From Planctomycetota bacterium (GTDB lineage: Bacteria > Planctomycetota > Planctomycetia > Isosphaerales > Isosphaeraceae), in contig JAQGHR010000040.1 in NCBI GenBank assembly GCA_028291545.1, positions 32,589 to 96,588 on the forward strand: a DNA stretch of 64,000 bases, given 5' to 3'. The first letter of the stretch is position 1. Each line of letters begins with the position of its first letter. Below the pieces are notes generated by a model. That model made no database searches and was not told where the DNA came from. It worked only from the letters and a program-made list of their open reading frames with translations. The translations under genes and the position numbers were made by a program. Shown here piece after piece: positions 1 to 7,102 of the stretch.

Positions 1-246
1 TCGCCAGGAGTCGGGCGACGGCCCCATCCCGAGTGCGACGCACGGTTGTGCCACGGCGATCAAGGCCGGATAGAGCGGATGCTGATCCGAGCCGCGAACC
101 ACCGACATCCAGTTCTCCGCATGGAACTGGCGGGCCACCCGGAGGAATTTCAGGCCATCTTGGGCCGGGAGGCTGGATCGGGCGATGCCGACGCCATGAA
201 GGATCGCCGCCAGCAAGACAATCGACGGCAACACGCGGCGAGCCAT
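1..246 (-). CDS. GT39-like membrane glycosyltransferase, N-terminal part
   Basis: Only the first 82 codons are inside the window; the rest lies beyond position 1. The ATG is at 246. Residues 5-22 form a hydrophobic first membrane helix. They are followed by QDGLKF (29-34) and DQHPLYP (54-60), the first-loop pattern of planctomycete dolichyl-phosphate-mannose/ArnT-like (GT39) transferases, where an acidic residue after helix 1 is catalytic in the family. Such enzymes move a sugar from a polyprenyl-phosphate carrier to a periplasmic acceptor. It follows the epimerase and GT9 genes on the same strand after a 253-bp gap, which fits a role in envelope glycans. The family assignment rests on a short stretch and the substrate is unknown. 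Confidence 0.6.
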   Translation of the reverse strand, partial: MARRVLPSIVLLAAILHGVGIARSSLPAQDGLKFLRVARQFHAENWMSVVRGSDQHPLYPALIAVAQPCVALGMGPSPDSWR

Positions 247-499
247 GACGCGGAGACCCCTCCCTGAGAGCCGAGCGCGGCGCGATCCATCGGCCGTTGG
301 CCGCATTCTAACGGGATGCCGCGACTGGACAAGGGGAATCGCGAGTCCGACGCTCTTGTGGAGGTTTCGTGATCAAATCCTCGACCCGATGCGATGATGT
401 CTACGGCCGTGCGTTCTCGACTCTCGGTGGACCGCCCGAGAATGCCCGGAAAGGAGTTTCGATTCCTATCGGGGAATTTTAATTCGGGCCGAATCACGC

Positions 500-1435
500 T
501 CACGCCACGCGACGGTTGATTCTGCGACGCGACGCATCCGCCCAGAGGTCGGTCAAGCTGGATTCCCAGCAAACCTTGGGGGACCATCCCGTCTCGCCGA
601 CCAGACGCGCGATGTCGGCTCGAGAATCCGAAGGGCCATGACGAGCGGAGGGCGAGACGTTCTCTTCCAGATGAACCAGCCGACCGCTCAGTCGGATGAG
701 TTCTCGCAATCCCTCCCCGACCGATCGAGATCGGCCGGTGCCGACATGATAGATCGCGCGGGATCGTCCATGCTCCGCCAGTGAGATCAAGGCCGCGGCG
801 ACGTCGCGCACGTCGATGAAGTCGCGACGGACATCGAGGTCGCTCACCCGCATGGTCAGCGGACCGGTCCCCGGCTCGGAGAGGGTCGAGGCAAACCGGC
901 CGAAAGCCTGGCTTGGCGGGAGGCCGGGGCCGATCGGGTTGAACACCCTGGCGACCAGGACTTCCAGCGGTGGAGTCGCCTGCAAGCCCAGCCGCGACGC
1001 CGCCCACTTGCTCAGGCCGTAGGCGTCGGTCGGTCGGCAAGGATAATCCTCGCCGACCGGGAGCGCCTCGACCGGGACGCGACCCAGCTCCGCCGCCGAT
1101 CCGGCCAGGACGACGCGGCAAGGCCGTCCGGTCGCGCGGAGCGCGTCCAGAAGGAACGCGGTCGCGCGCGTATTCGATCGGTAGAGCTGCCACGACGGAG
1201 CCGGCGGGGTCCGCCCCGCGCAGTGGATGACGACCTTGGGGGAGAGCTCATCCATCGCTCGCGACAGGCCCGCGAGATCGTCGAGGTCGGCCCGGACGAA
1301 GTCTTCCAGCGGCCATCCCCCAGGATGGTGGCGACCGAGGGCGACGACACGGTTCGCCGGGCGGGACGAATCCGCGAGTGCGGAAAGTACGTACCGTCCG
1401 AGGAACCCCGTGCCTCCCGTGATGAGCCAGGTCAT
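500..1435 (-). CDS. NAD-dependent epimerase/dehydratase (extended SDR)
   Basis: A 311-residue short-chain dehydrogenase of the extended sugar-nucleotide type. It has the Rossmann motif GGTGFLG at residues 7-13, a catalytic-type Ser in AGSAAEL (S113) and the YxxxK pair Y139/K143. Its length fits UDP-sugar epimerases and dehydratases (300-340 residues). The ATG at 1435 overlaps the stop of the upstream GT9 gene by 4 bp (ATGA), which supports this start over a longer in-frame extension and suggests translational coupling. With glycosyltransferases on both sides, it probably makes or modifies a nucleotide sugar for a surface glycan. The exact substrate cannot be read from the sequence. Confidence 0.85.
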   Translation of the reverse strand: MTWLITGGTGFLGRYVLSALADSSRPANRVVALGRHHPGGWPLEDFVRADLDDLAGLSRAMDELSPKVVIHCAGRTPPAPSWQLYRSNTRATAFLLDALRATGRPCRVVLAGSAAELGRVPVEALPVGEDYPCRPTDAYGLSKWAASRLGLQATPPLEVLVARVFNPIGPGLPPSQAFGRFASTLSEPGTGPLTMRVSDLDVRRDFIDVRDVAAALISLAEHGRSRAIYHVGTGRSRSVGEGLRELIRLSGRLVHLEENVSPSARHGPSDSRADIARLVGETGWSPKVCWESSLTDLWADASRRRINRRVA

Positions 1436-2493
1436 CGTGGGTTGCGCCTCCCCGCGAGCGAACGATCCAGGAGCCCGACGGCCGCGCGAAACACGGCATC
1501 GGGTGAAAGCTCGATCATACAACGGTGATGACCCAGCGGGCAGGTCCCCTTCTGACAAGGCCCGCACGGGACCGGTTGCTGCATGTGGATTGCGTGCGGG
1601 TGATGCGTCCGCGTCCAGGCGATGTGCGTCGGCCCGAACAGGCTGACCACCGGGACGCCGAACGCCGCCGCGAAATGGCGAGGGCCGGAATCGGTCGTCA
1701 CCATCAGCGCCGACCGCTTCACGCAGGCCTTCGAGAGGCCCAGACTCATCGGCTCGTCGGCGAGGCTCGCGACCCGGGGATGGGCGGATTTCGCCACGAT
1801 CTCACGCGCCGCGTCTCGCTCTCCGGGGCCGCAAACAACAAGGACCGAGACGCCGGGCTCCTCGGCGAGTCGTCGGGCGAGCGTGGCGAAGTGCCCCGTC
1901 GGCCAGCTCTTGGCCGGGCCGAAGGCTCCTCCGGTGTTCAGGCAGACGACGGGATCGGCACTCGAAAATCCCAGCCGCTCCCAGGCCCGATCGGCGGCTA
2001 GCTCGTCGCGATCGGTCGTGAACAACTCCAGGCGCATGGAGTCGACCGGGCAGGAGAGGTGTTTCGCGAGTGCGAGATAGTATTCGACGATCGGAGTCGG
2101 GATGTAGTCGCCTTTCGCGTCGCGTCGCGGTTCAAGCCGGTCCGTCAGCAGAACCCCTCGACCCCCGCGAGCATACCCGACGCGACGACGAGCGCCCCCG
2201 AGCCTGGCCAGCAAGGCGGAGCGGAACGAATTCGGCAGCAACACGGCCAGATCGAAGCGATCCGCGCGCATCCGGCGGAGCAGGGGGCCGGTCCGATGCG
2301 ACGGGTCGGCTGCCTTATGATGGAACGGGATGATCCGGTCGATCCACGGCGAGGCTTCAAGCGTCGGTGCCACATTCGGCCTGATGACCACCGCGATCTC
2401 CGCGCCGGGATGACCCGCACGAAGGGCGCGCAGGGTCGGCGTGGCCATGACGGTGTCGCCGATCAGGTTCGGGGCGAAGACGACGATTCGCAT
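1432..2493 (-). CDS. Glycosyltransferase family 9 (ADP-heptose:LPS heptosyltransferase-like)
   Basis: 353 residues. It opens with MRIVVFAPNLIGDTVMATP, the GT9 N-terminal signature that binds the acceptor. It carries the C-terminal-domain motif TTDSGPRHFAAAFGVPVV, with the KSWP stretch before it. The family transfers heptose from ADP-heptose to LPS core. A Cys/His-rich stretch near the C-terminus (CGPCQKGTCPLGHHRC) is also common in GT9 proteins of environmental bacteria. The start at 2493 sits directly before the conserved MRIVV; the longer in-frame extension upstream is not conserved-looking. hldD and hldE, which make the donor, are 31 kb away in the same window. The gene follows ferritin by 58 bp and overlaps the epimerase by 4 bp. 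Confidence 0.88.
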   Translation of the reverse strand: MRIVVFAPNLIGDTVMATPTLRALRAGHPGAEIAVVIRPNVAPTLEASPWIDRIIPFHHKAADPSHRTGPLLRRMRADRFDLAVLLPNSFRSALLARLGGARRRVGYARGGRGVLLTDRLEPRRDAKGDYIPTPIVEYYLALAKHLSCPVDSMRLELFTTDRDELAADRAWERLGFSSADPVVCLNTGGAFGPAKSWPTGHFATLARRLAEEPGVSVLVVCGPGERDAAREIVAKSAHPRVASLADEPMSLGLSKACVKRSALMVTTDSGPRHFAAAFGVPVVSLFGPTHIAWTRTHHPHAIHMQQPVPCGPCQKGTCPLGHHRCMIELSPDAVFRAAVGLLDRSLAGRRNPR

Positions 2494-2551
2494 GGCGTAT
2501 TTCGCTTCCGTGCGTACGCAATCGGTCCGTTCGTCCGTCACGGACGTTCGA

Positions 2552-3037
2552 TCAACCGCCACCGTGAGCCAGGTAGGCTTCGACCATCAGTACATTCGGG
2601 CCGGATCGCTTGATCACGGCAAGGCGAGCCTGGGCGCTCGAAACTTCCTCAAGCTGCTCGTTAATGAACCACTGCAACGCGTTGGTCGCGATGTAATTCT
2701 TCTCACCGATGGCCAGCGTCATCAGGTCGTAGATCTGCTCGGTCGTGCGGATCTCGGAGTCGAGAGCGAGCTGCGCGGCGTCCTCGGCGGATCGGAAATC
2801 GTTGCGAGGCGCGGGCACTGCGGGGATTTCAACCTTACCGCCGGAGTCGATCACGAATTTGACGAACCGCATCGCATGCTCGCGCTCTTCCGCCGACTGC
2901 GTATAGTAGATCTTCGCCAGAAGTTTCAGGCCCTCGCAATCAAAGTACGAGGCGATGGCGAGATACTGGCTCGAGTTGCCCAATTCCTCGCGGATCTGGC
3001 TGTTAATCGCGGCGTTGAGAGTGGCGCTGATCAGCAT
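2552..3037 (-). CDS. Ferritin (non-haem, FtnA type)
   Basis: 161 residues, the normal length for bacterial non-haem ferritin. It folds into a 24-mer cage that oxidises Fe(II) and stores it as mineral in the cytosol. Ferroxidase-site residues are visible: E17/E18 in helix A, Y25, the E50-E51-x-E53-H54 cluster in helix B, and the conserved QWFINEQLEE stretch in helix D. No haem-binding Met at the bacterioferritin position is evident, so FtnA type is preferred over Bfr. An AGGA ribosome binding site lies 8 nt before the ATG. It sits between lpxK (47 bp upstream) and the GT9 gene (58 bp downstream) on the same strand, an unusual location that may reflect a shared transcript. Confidence 0.9.
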   Translation of the reverse strand: MLISATLNAAINSQIREELGNSSQYLAIASYFDCEGLKLLAKIYYTQSAEEREHAMRFVKFVIDSGGKVEIPAVPAPRNDFRSAEDAAQLALDSEIRTTEQIYDLMTLAIGEKNYIATNALQWFINEQLEEVSSAQARLAVIKRSGPNVLMVEAYLAHGGG

Positions 3038-3084
3038 CGTCCATTCCTGTCATGTTTGAAGATACGCCCGATTCCAGCCGAGGT

Positions 3085-4140
3085 CTACGTCGGATCTGGC
3101 GGAAGGAGCCGGCCGAGCGCCTCATCAAGGATCGCGCGGCCTTCCGTGATGTCCAGGCCGATCCTCAGCGCGCGGAGCGGTGTCGCCGCGAGCGTGCTCG
3201 TGCGCAGCTTTACGGAATCCTTCTGGGTGGTCAAGATCAGATCCGCCCCGACGGATGCACCCCACCTGGCCAGATCGTCCACATCCGTGGCGGAATAAGG
3301 ATGATGGTCCGGGAACGAACGGAATCCCACCGAATTGACGCCGAGACCTTGCAGCGTCTTTCGGAAGCCTTCCGGATTGCCGATCCCGCAAAAGGCCGCG
3401 ACGCGCTGCCCAGTCAAGCTGGCGAGAGGTTCCGCGTCTCCGTGAGAATCGACCAGATCCAGCGGTGCGTGCCGAGCCTCGACCCACCTCAACGGCCCGG
3501 CGTGCCGCTCGGCTTCCGCGCGAATCTCCAATCGTCTCTCCGGCTCGACGAGGTCGGCCCTCGACAGGACGACGACTACCGCCCGCTTCAAGGATCGAAC
3601 CGGTTCGCGGAGCAATCCCCTCGGGAAGATTCTCCCCAGTCCGAATGGTTCCAGCGCATCGAGCAGGACAATATCGAGATCCCGGCCCAGCCTCCGATGC
3701 TGAAAGCCGTCGTCCAGGACGAGCACCTGCGATTCCAGTTCCTCCACGGCCACATGCGCGAGACTGACCCGATCGGGGTTTTGCAGGTGCGGCACGTCCG
3801 GCAGGTTCTCTTCGAGGACCCGCCCTTCGTCGTTGATCCCCTCATCCTGCCCATAGCCTCGGCTGAGGATCGCAACTCGCAGGTCCCTCTGTCGGAACCA
3901 CCTCGCCACCCACTCGACCATCGGCGTCTTACCCGTCCCGCCGAGGGTGATGTTTCCGATGGAGATGACGGGGATGCCGACGCGGTGGGTTTTCTTCCAG
4001 CCGCGATTGAAGGCGACGTTGCGCAGCCCGACGCCGATTCCATAGAGCTTGGAAGCTCCATTCAACGCCACTCGGCCCAAATTCGCGGCCGGACCCCGGA
4101 TGTCACCCCGGACCAGGCGAAGATAGTCGGCCTCGTTCAC
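3085..4140 (-). CDS. lpxK: Tetraacyldisaccharide 4'-kinase
   Basis: 351 residues. LpxK phosphorylates the 4' position of the lipid A disaccharide on the inner face of the cytoplasmic membrane. Seen: the Walker A loop GGTGKT (67-72), the RGYG motif (94-97), the DDGFQHRR signature (143-150) with the catalytic Asp, and GRIFPRG soon after. The start codon is GTG at 4140 with a GGGGA-type site about 10 nt upstream. It is the first gene of a minus-strand run lpxK-ferritin-GT9-epimerase, and the MITE-like repeat at 4274-4444 lies immediately upstream of it. Its presence is direct evidence for lipid A synthesis in this organism. Confidence 0.93.
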   Translation of the reverse strand: MNEADYLRLVRGDIRGPAANLGRVALNGASKLYGIGVGLRNVAFNRGWKKTHRVGIPVISIGNITLGGTGKTPMVEWVARWFRQRDLRVAILSRGYGQDEGINDEGRVLEENLPDVPHLQNPDRVSLAHVAVEELESQVLVLDDGFQHRRLGRDLDIVLLDALEPFGLGRIFPRGLLREPVRSLKRAVVVVLSRADLVEPERRLEIRAEAERHAGPLRWVEARHAPLDLVDSHGDAEPLASLTGQRVAAFCGIGNPEGFRKTLQGLGVNSVGFRSFPDHHPYSATDVDDLARWGASVGADLILTTQKDSVKLRTSTLAATPLRALRIGLDITEGRAILDEALGRLLPPDPT

Positions 4141-4273
4141 GCGATACGTCCCCGAGAGGCGATGGTCATCTGGCCCCGCGGTATTGCCGAGTCCTTGAGA
4201 ACTTCGAGGTAGACTTCACGGGGGCACTCCCACTAGCTTGAGGAAGGCCCCCGCGAACGCCGCCTTTATTGTA

Positions 4274-4444
4274 GGCTCATGATGGGTTGCGGGGTGGCGG
4301 CGATGCAGGGCCTCGGAAAAGTAGGTCCGACTTCAGTCGGTCCCGTCCCCAACAAGAATCCCGGGACAGGACCGACTGAAGTCGGACCTACCGCAGGGGA
4401 TCGCGAGGGACGATCCGCCACCACCCCGCATCCCATCATGAGCC
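4274..4444. mobile_element. MITE-like palindromic element, copy 1
   Basis: A 171-bp nested inverted repeat with no coding capacity. The outer terminal repeats begin GGCTCATGATGGG and match over 24 bp with one mismatch. Inside, 4321-4349 and 4363-4391 form a second 29-bp inverted repeat with one mismatch; each arm is itself a small hairpin (CCGACT...AGTCGG). The element is flanked on both sides by the identical octamer TTATTGTA (4266-4273 and 4445-4452), read here as an 8-bp target-site duplication. A nearly identical copy is at 22018-22187 with a different octamer. It lies between the stop of the isocitrate dehydrogenase gene and the start of lpxK, so it may affect their transcription. No transposase is present in the window. 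Confidence 0.88.
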
Positions 4445-4518
4445 TTATTGTATTCGTTCAACGAGTTTGATCTATCGGCCGTTGGGACGTGGAGTCCGTT
4501 CGGTATTCGGCAACTTCG

Positions 4519-5607
4519 TCATGCCCCCATGGCCTTGATGATTGCCTCCGCCATTTGCTTGGTGCCGACGGCGGTGGGATCGTCGCGGTGGGGCTTCATG
4601 TCGTAGGTGACGTGCTTGCCTTCCTTGATGACCTTGGCAACGGCCGCTTCGAGCCTCTGGGCGGCGGCCGATTCCTTCAGGTGTTCGAGCATCAGGACGC
4701 CCGAGAGGATCAGGGCCGTGGGATTCATCTTCCACTGGCCTTTGTACTTCGGCGCGGAGCCGTGGGTGGCCTCGAAGACTGCGCCGTTCTCGCCGATGTT
4801 CGCGCCGGGGGCGACGCCCAGGCCGCCGACGAGGCCGGCACCGAGGTCGGAGAGGATGTCGCCGTAGAGGTTGGGCAGGACGAGGACGTCGTATAGCTCG
4901 GGCTTCTGGACGAGCTGCATGCACATGTTGTCGACGATGCGGTCCTCGAACTCGATGTCGGGGTAGCCCTTGGCGACGTTGCGCGCGACTTCAAGGAAGA
5001 GGCCGTCGGAGAACTTGAGGATGTTGGCCTTGTGGACGGCGGTCACCTTCTTGCGCTTGTGCTCGCGGGCGTACTCGAAGGCGTACTTGACGATTCGCTC
5101 GCTGCCGGTGATCGAGATCGGCTTGATCGAGATCCCCGAGTCGGGACGGATCGTCTTGCCGTTGAGACGCTTGATGTCGGCGATCAGATCCTTGGTCTCG
5201 GGCTTGCCCTGCTCGAATTCGCAGCCGAGGTAGAGGTCCTCGGTGTTCTCGCGGACGATCACGATGTCGATCTTGGTGTCCGAAAAGAAGGTACGAACGC
5301 CCTCGAACTGCTTGCACGGGCGGACGCACGCGTAGAGGTCCAGGGCTTGCCGCAGGTAGACGTTGACGCTGCGGAAACCGGTTCCCACCGGGGTGGTGAT
5401 CGGGGCCTTGAGGGCAACACCGGTGCGGCGGCAGGACTCCAGGACGCTGTCGGGCACCGGCGTCCCGGCCGTCTCCATGATGTCCACGCCGGCGTGCTGG
5501 ATGTCCCAATCGATCGCCACGCCGGTGGCATCGATGCACATGCGGGTCGCTTCGGCCAGTTCGGGCCCGACGCCATCGCCGGGGATCAAGGTCACTTGGT
5601 GGGCCAT
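4519..5607 (-). CDS. NAD-dependent isocitrate dehydrogenase (isocitrate/isopropylmalate dehydrogenase family)
   Basis: 362 residues of the beta-decarboxylating dehydrogenase family. It oxidises isocitrate to 2-oxoglutarate in the TCA cycle. Seen: GDGVGPE (10-16); the substrate loop FRSVNVYLR with S80, N82 and R86, followed by R96; [10 protein letters not shown]; the Lys of HKANILKF; the Asp-rich [10 protein letters not shown]; and the nucleotide-binding [10 protein letters not shown]-x-N in the loop favours isocitrate over 3-isopropylmalate. The short length and absence of the long E. coli-type inserts point to the NAD-linked (IDH3-like) class. The start at 5607 was chosen because [12 protein letters not shown] matches the family start; an in-frame extension to 5655 looks unconserved. 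Homoisocitrate dehydrogenase is a less likely alternative. Confidence 0.85.
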   Translation of the reverse strand: MAHQVTLIPGDGVGPELAEATRMCIDATGVAIDWDIQHAGVDIMETAGTPVPDSVLESCRRTGVALKAPITTPVGTGFRSVNVYLRQALDLYACVRPCKQFEGVRTFFSDTKIDIVIVRENTEDLYLGCEFEQGKPETKDLIADIKRLNGKTIRPDSGISIKPISITGSERIVKYAFEYAREHKRKKVTAVHKANILKFSDGLFLEVARNVAKGYPDIEFEDRIVDNMCMQLVQKPELYDVLVLPNLYGDILSDLGAGLVGGLGVAPGANIGENGAVFEATHGSAPKYKGQWKMNPTALILSGVLMLEHLKESAAAQRLEAAVAKVIKEGKHVTYDMKPHRDDPTAVGTKQMAEAIIKAMGA

Positions 5608-5840
5608 CGTGGGCGATCTCTCCCGACGCGACGCGAGACCCCGTCGCGTCGTCAATCACGACCGGAGGCCCCCAGCATCTCGTCTCGAATGCTCGTTGGG
5701 AAAACGGGTTGCGGCGAACCATGCGGCTGCGGTAAAGTATGTCCTACGGCTGGACGTGTCCAACCCTACACGACGCGCCGATGTGCCGTCAAGCGGCGCA
5801 TGGCCGATGCACACTCTGGAATCGAAGGACGACGTTCCTA

Positions 5841-6185
5841 ATGATTTGCCCGCCATTGACGCCCGCGCCGGTCGTCCTGGACTGGCTCGCCCGGCACCGT
5901 CGGCCCGTCAGCCTCGTGATGCACCTGATCGGTATCCCCCTGACGCTGATGGGCGCGCTGCTCGTGCCGGTTTACGTCGCGCTGCTCTCGCGGCCGATCT
6001 TTCTCTTCTCGCTGTCGCTTTTCGTCGTCGGCTATCTCATCCAGTTCCTCGGCCATGCGCTGGAAGGAACCGAGCCGGGCGAGATCCTGTACTTGCGGAA
6101 GAAGCTGGTCCGTTCGCTGAGAAAGCGCCTGCGGAAGACGATCGCCGCGACGGCAGCGAGGCAGACCCCCGGCCCCGTCGCTTGA
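5841..6185 (+). CDS. DUF962 / Mpo1-like small membrane protein
   Basis: 114 residues. The N-terminal DWLARHRRPVSLVMHLIGIP carries H19 and H28-x-x-G-x-P. The second half has FLGHALEG with H72 and E75. This His pattern, with two hydrophobic hairpins (about 24-49 and 52-70), is that of DUF962; yeast Mpo1 in this family is an iron-dependent dioxygenase acting on 2-hydroxy fatty acids. Bacterial members are mostly uncharacterised, so the reaction here is inferred. The ATG at 5841 places the conserved region near the N-terminus; the in-frame extension upstream is Cys/His-rich and not family-like. A basic tail (86-101) follows the membrane region. The DoxX-like gene starts 27 bp downstream. Confidence 0.72.
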   Translation: MICPPLTPAPVVLDWLARHRRPVSLVMHLIGIPLTLMGALLVPVYVALLSRPIFLFSLSLFVVGYLIQFLGHALEGTEPGEILYLRKKLVRSLRKRLRKTIAATAARQTPGPVA

Positions 6186-6212
6186 TCGCGCAACTAACGA
6201 GAGGTCGAATTC

Positions 6213-6590
6213 ATGCCGAAATGGCGTCTGATCGCGGGATGGCTGCTCACGGGCCTCCTCGGGCTATTCTTCATCGCCGGCGCGATTTTCAAGCTGCTCC
6301 GGACGGAGATGGTCGTCAAGCAATTCGCCGAGATCGGGCTCAAGGATCAAGCGATCCTGATCGGCACCGGTGAACTCACCAGCGCCGCGCTGTTCCTGAT
6401 CCCGAAGACGCATCCCCTCGGCGTCTTGTTGCTCTCCGGCTACATGGGCGGTGCGATCGTCACGCACATGTCCCACGGCGAATCGTACGTCGGGCCATCG
6501 ATCTTCTTGCTGCTGATCTGGGTCGCCGGGTTCTTGCGTCGGCCCTGGCTCTTGATCGACCCGCCCGCATCGAGTGGGGTCGCTCGCTGA
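6213..6590 (+). CDS. DoxX-like integral membrane protein
   Basis: 125 residues with about four hydrophobic segments (8-27, 46-62, 67-83, 95-110). The N-terminal pattern of a helix followed by GAIFKLL, and the later GELTSAALFLIP, resemble the DoxX-like family. These are small four-helix membrane proteins with no agreed biochemical function, in some cases linked to thiol stress or quinone oxidation. It is 27 bp after the DUF962 gene on the same strand and probably co-transcribed. A hairpin at 6611-6632 follows its stop. The family call is from the general pattern and not from a diagnostic motif. Confidence 0.6.
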   Translation: MPKWRLIAGWLLTGLLGLFFIAGAIFKLLRTEMVVKQFAEIGLKDQAILIGTGELTSAALFLIPKTHPLGVLLLSGYMGGAIVTHMSHGESYVGPSIFLLLIWVAGFLRRPWLLIDPPASSGVAR

Positions 6591-6610
6591 GAAGACGAGC
6601 CGAATGACGG

Positions 6611-6632
6611 GGAGGTCTTGATTGAGACCTCC
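6611..6632 (+). terminator. Hairpin after the DoxX-like gene
   Basis: A perfect 8-bp stem GGAGGTCT/AGACCTCC with a 6-nt loop lies 21 bp past the stop at 6590. There is no T-run after it, so it is only a candidate terminator or RNA-stabilising hairpin. Confidence 0.4.
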
Positions 6633-7102
6633 GGGAAGTCTCCGCTCCATTATGTCCCTTTGTCGTGGGGATGGGGCGGATCGCGTCGTCTCGTCCCATT
6701 GCCGGGGGACCTCTCGGCAATTGGACTAGGCGGCTCCGGTGAAATCCGTAAAATCCGCCGCGTCACCTCAAGAAGCACATCCGCTACTACCGATAAAGTC
6801 TAGCAGGTCGATCCGAAGAGCCCACCAAGGTGAGTTCGTGCTGCGGCATGGGCGAGTCTCGGGGGGGTCAAGGACCAGCAAACGTCAGGACTGTCGCGGC
6901 GGCCCAGGTTGGTGGAAGTGTTCGATGGGGCCGTCGCTTGGTGCCGAGGAACGATGCGAGCCGTGCCGCAGGGAAGCGGCCGGCCACCGACCGAGGCGCG
7001 GGTCTCCGCCGTGGACGGCCCAGGGTTGGATTGCGCGGAGTGATCCGCGAGGTTTGACCCGAATCCTGTCTCGTGGCGCTCTAAGTCAAGGACGGTCAGG
7101 CC
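6633..7102. other. Intergenic region upstream of the TolC-like gene
   Basis: About 470 bp with no convincing gene: in-frame ORFs across it lack family character and a plausible ribosome site. It must hold the promoter of the gene at 7103. No clear sigma-70 boxes, palindrome or riboswitch could be identified. Confidence 0.5.

Noticed and set aside
4279..4470. A 63-residue ORF inside the MITE-like repeat (and its counterpart in copy 2).
   Set aside because: It is created by the palindrome and shows no ribosome site or coding character.
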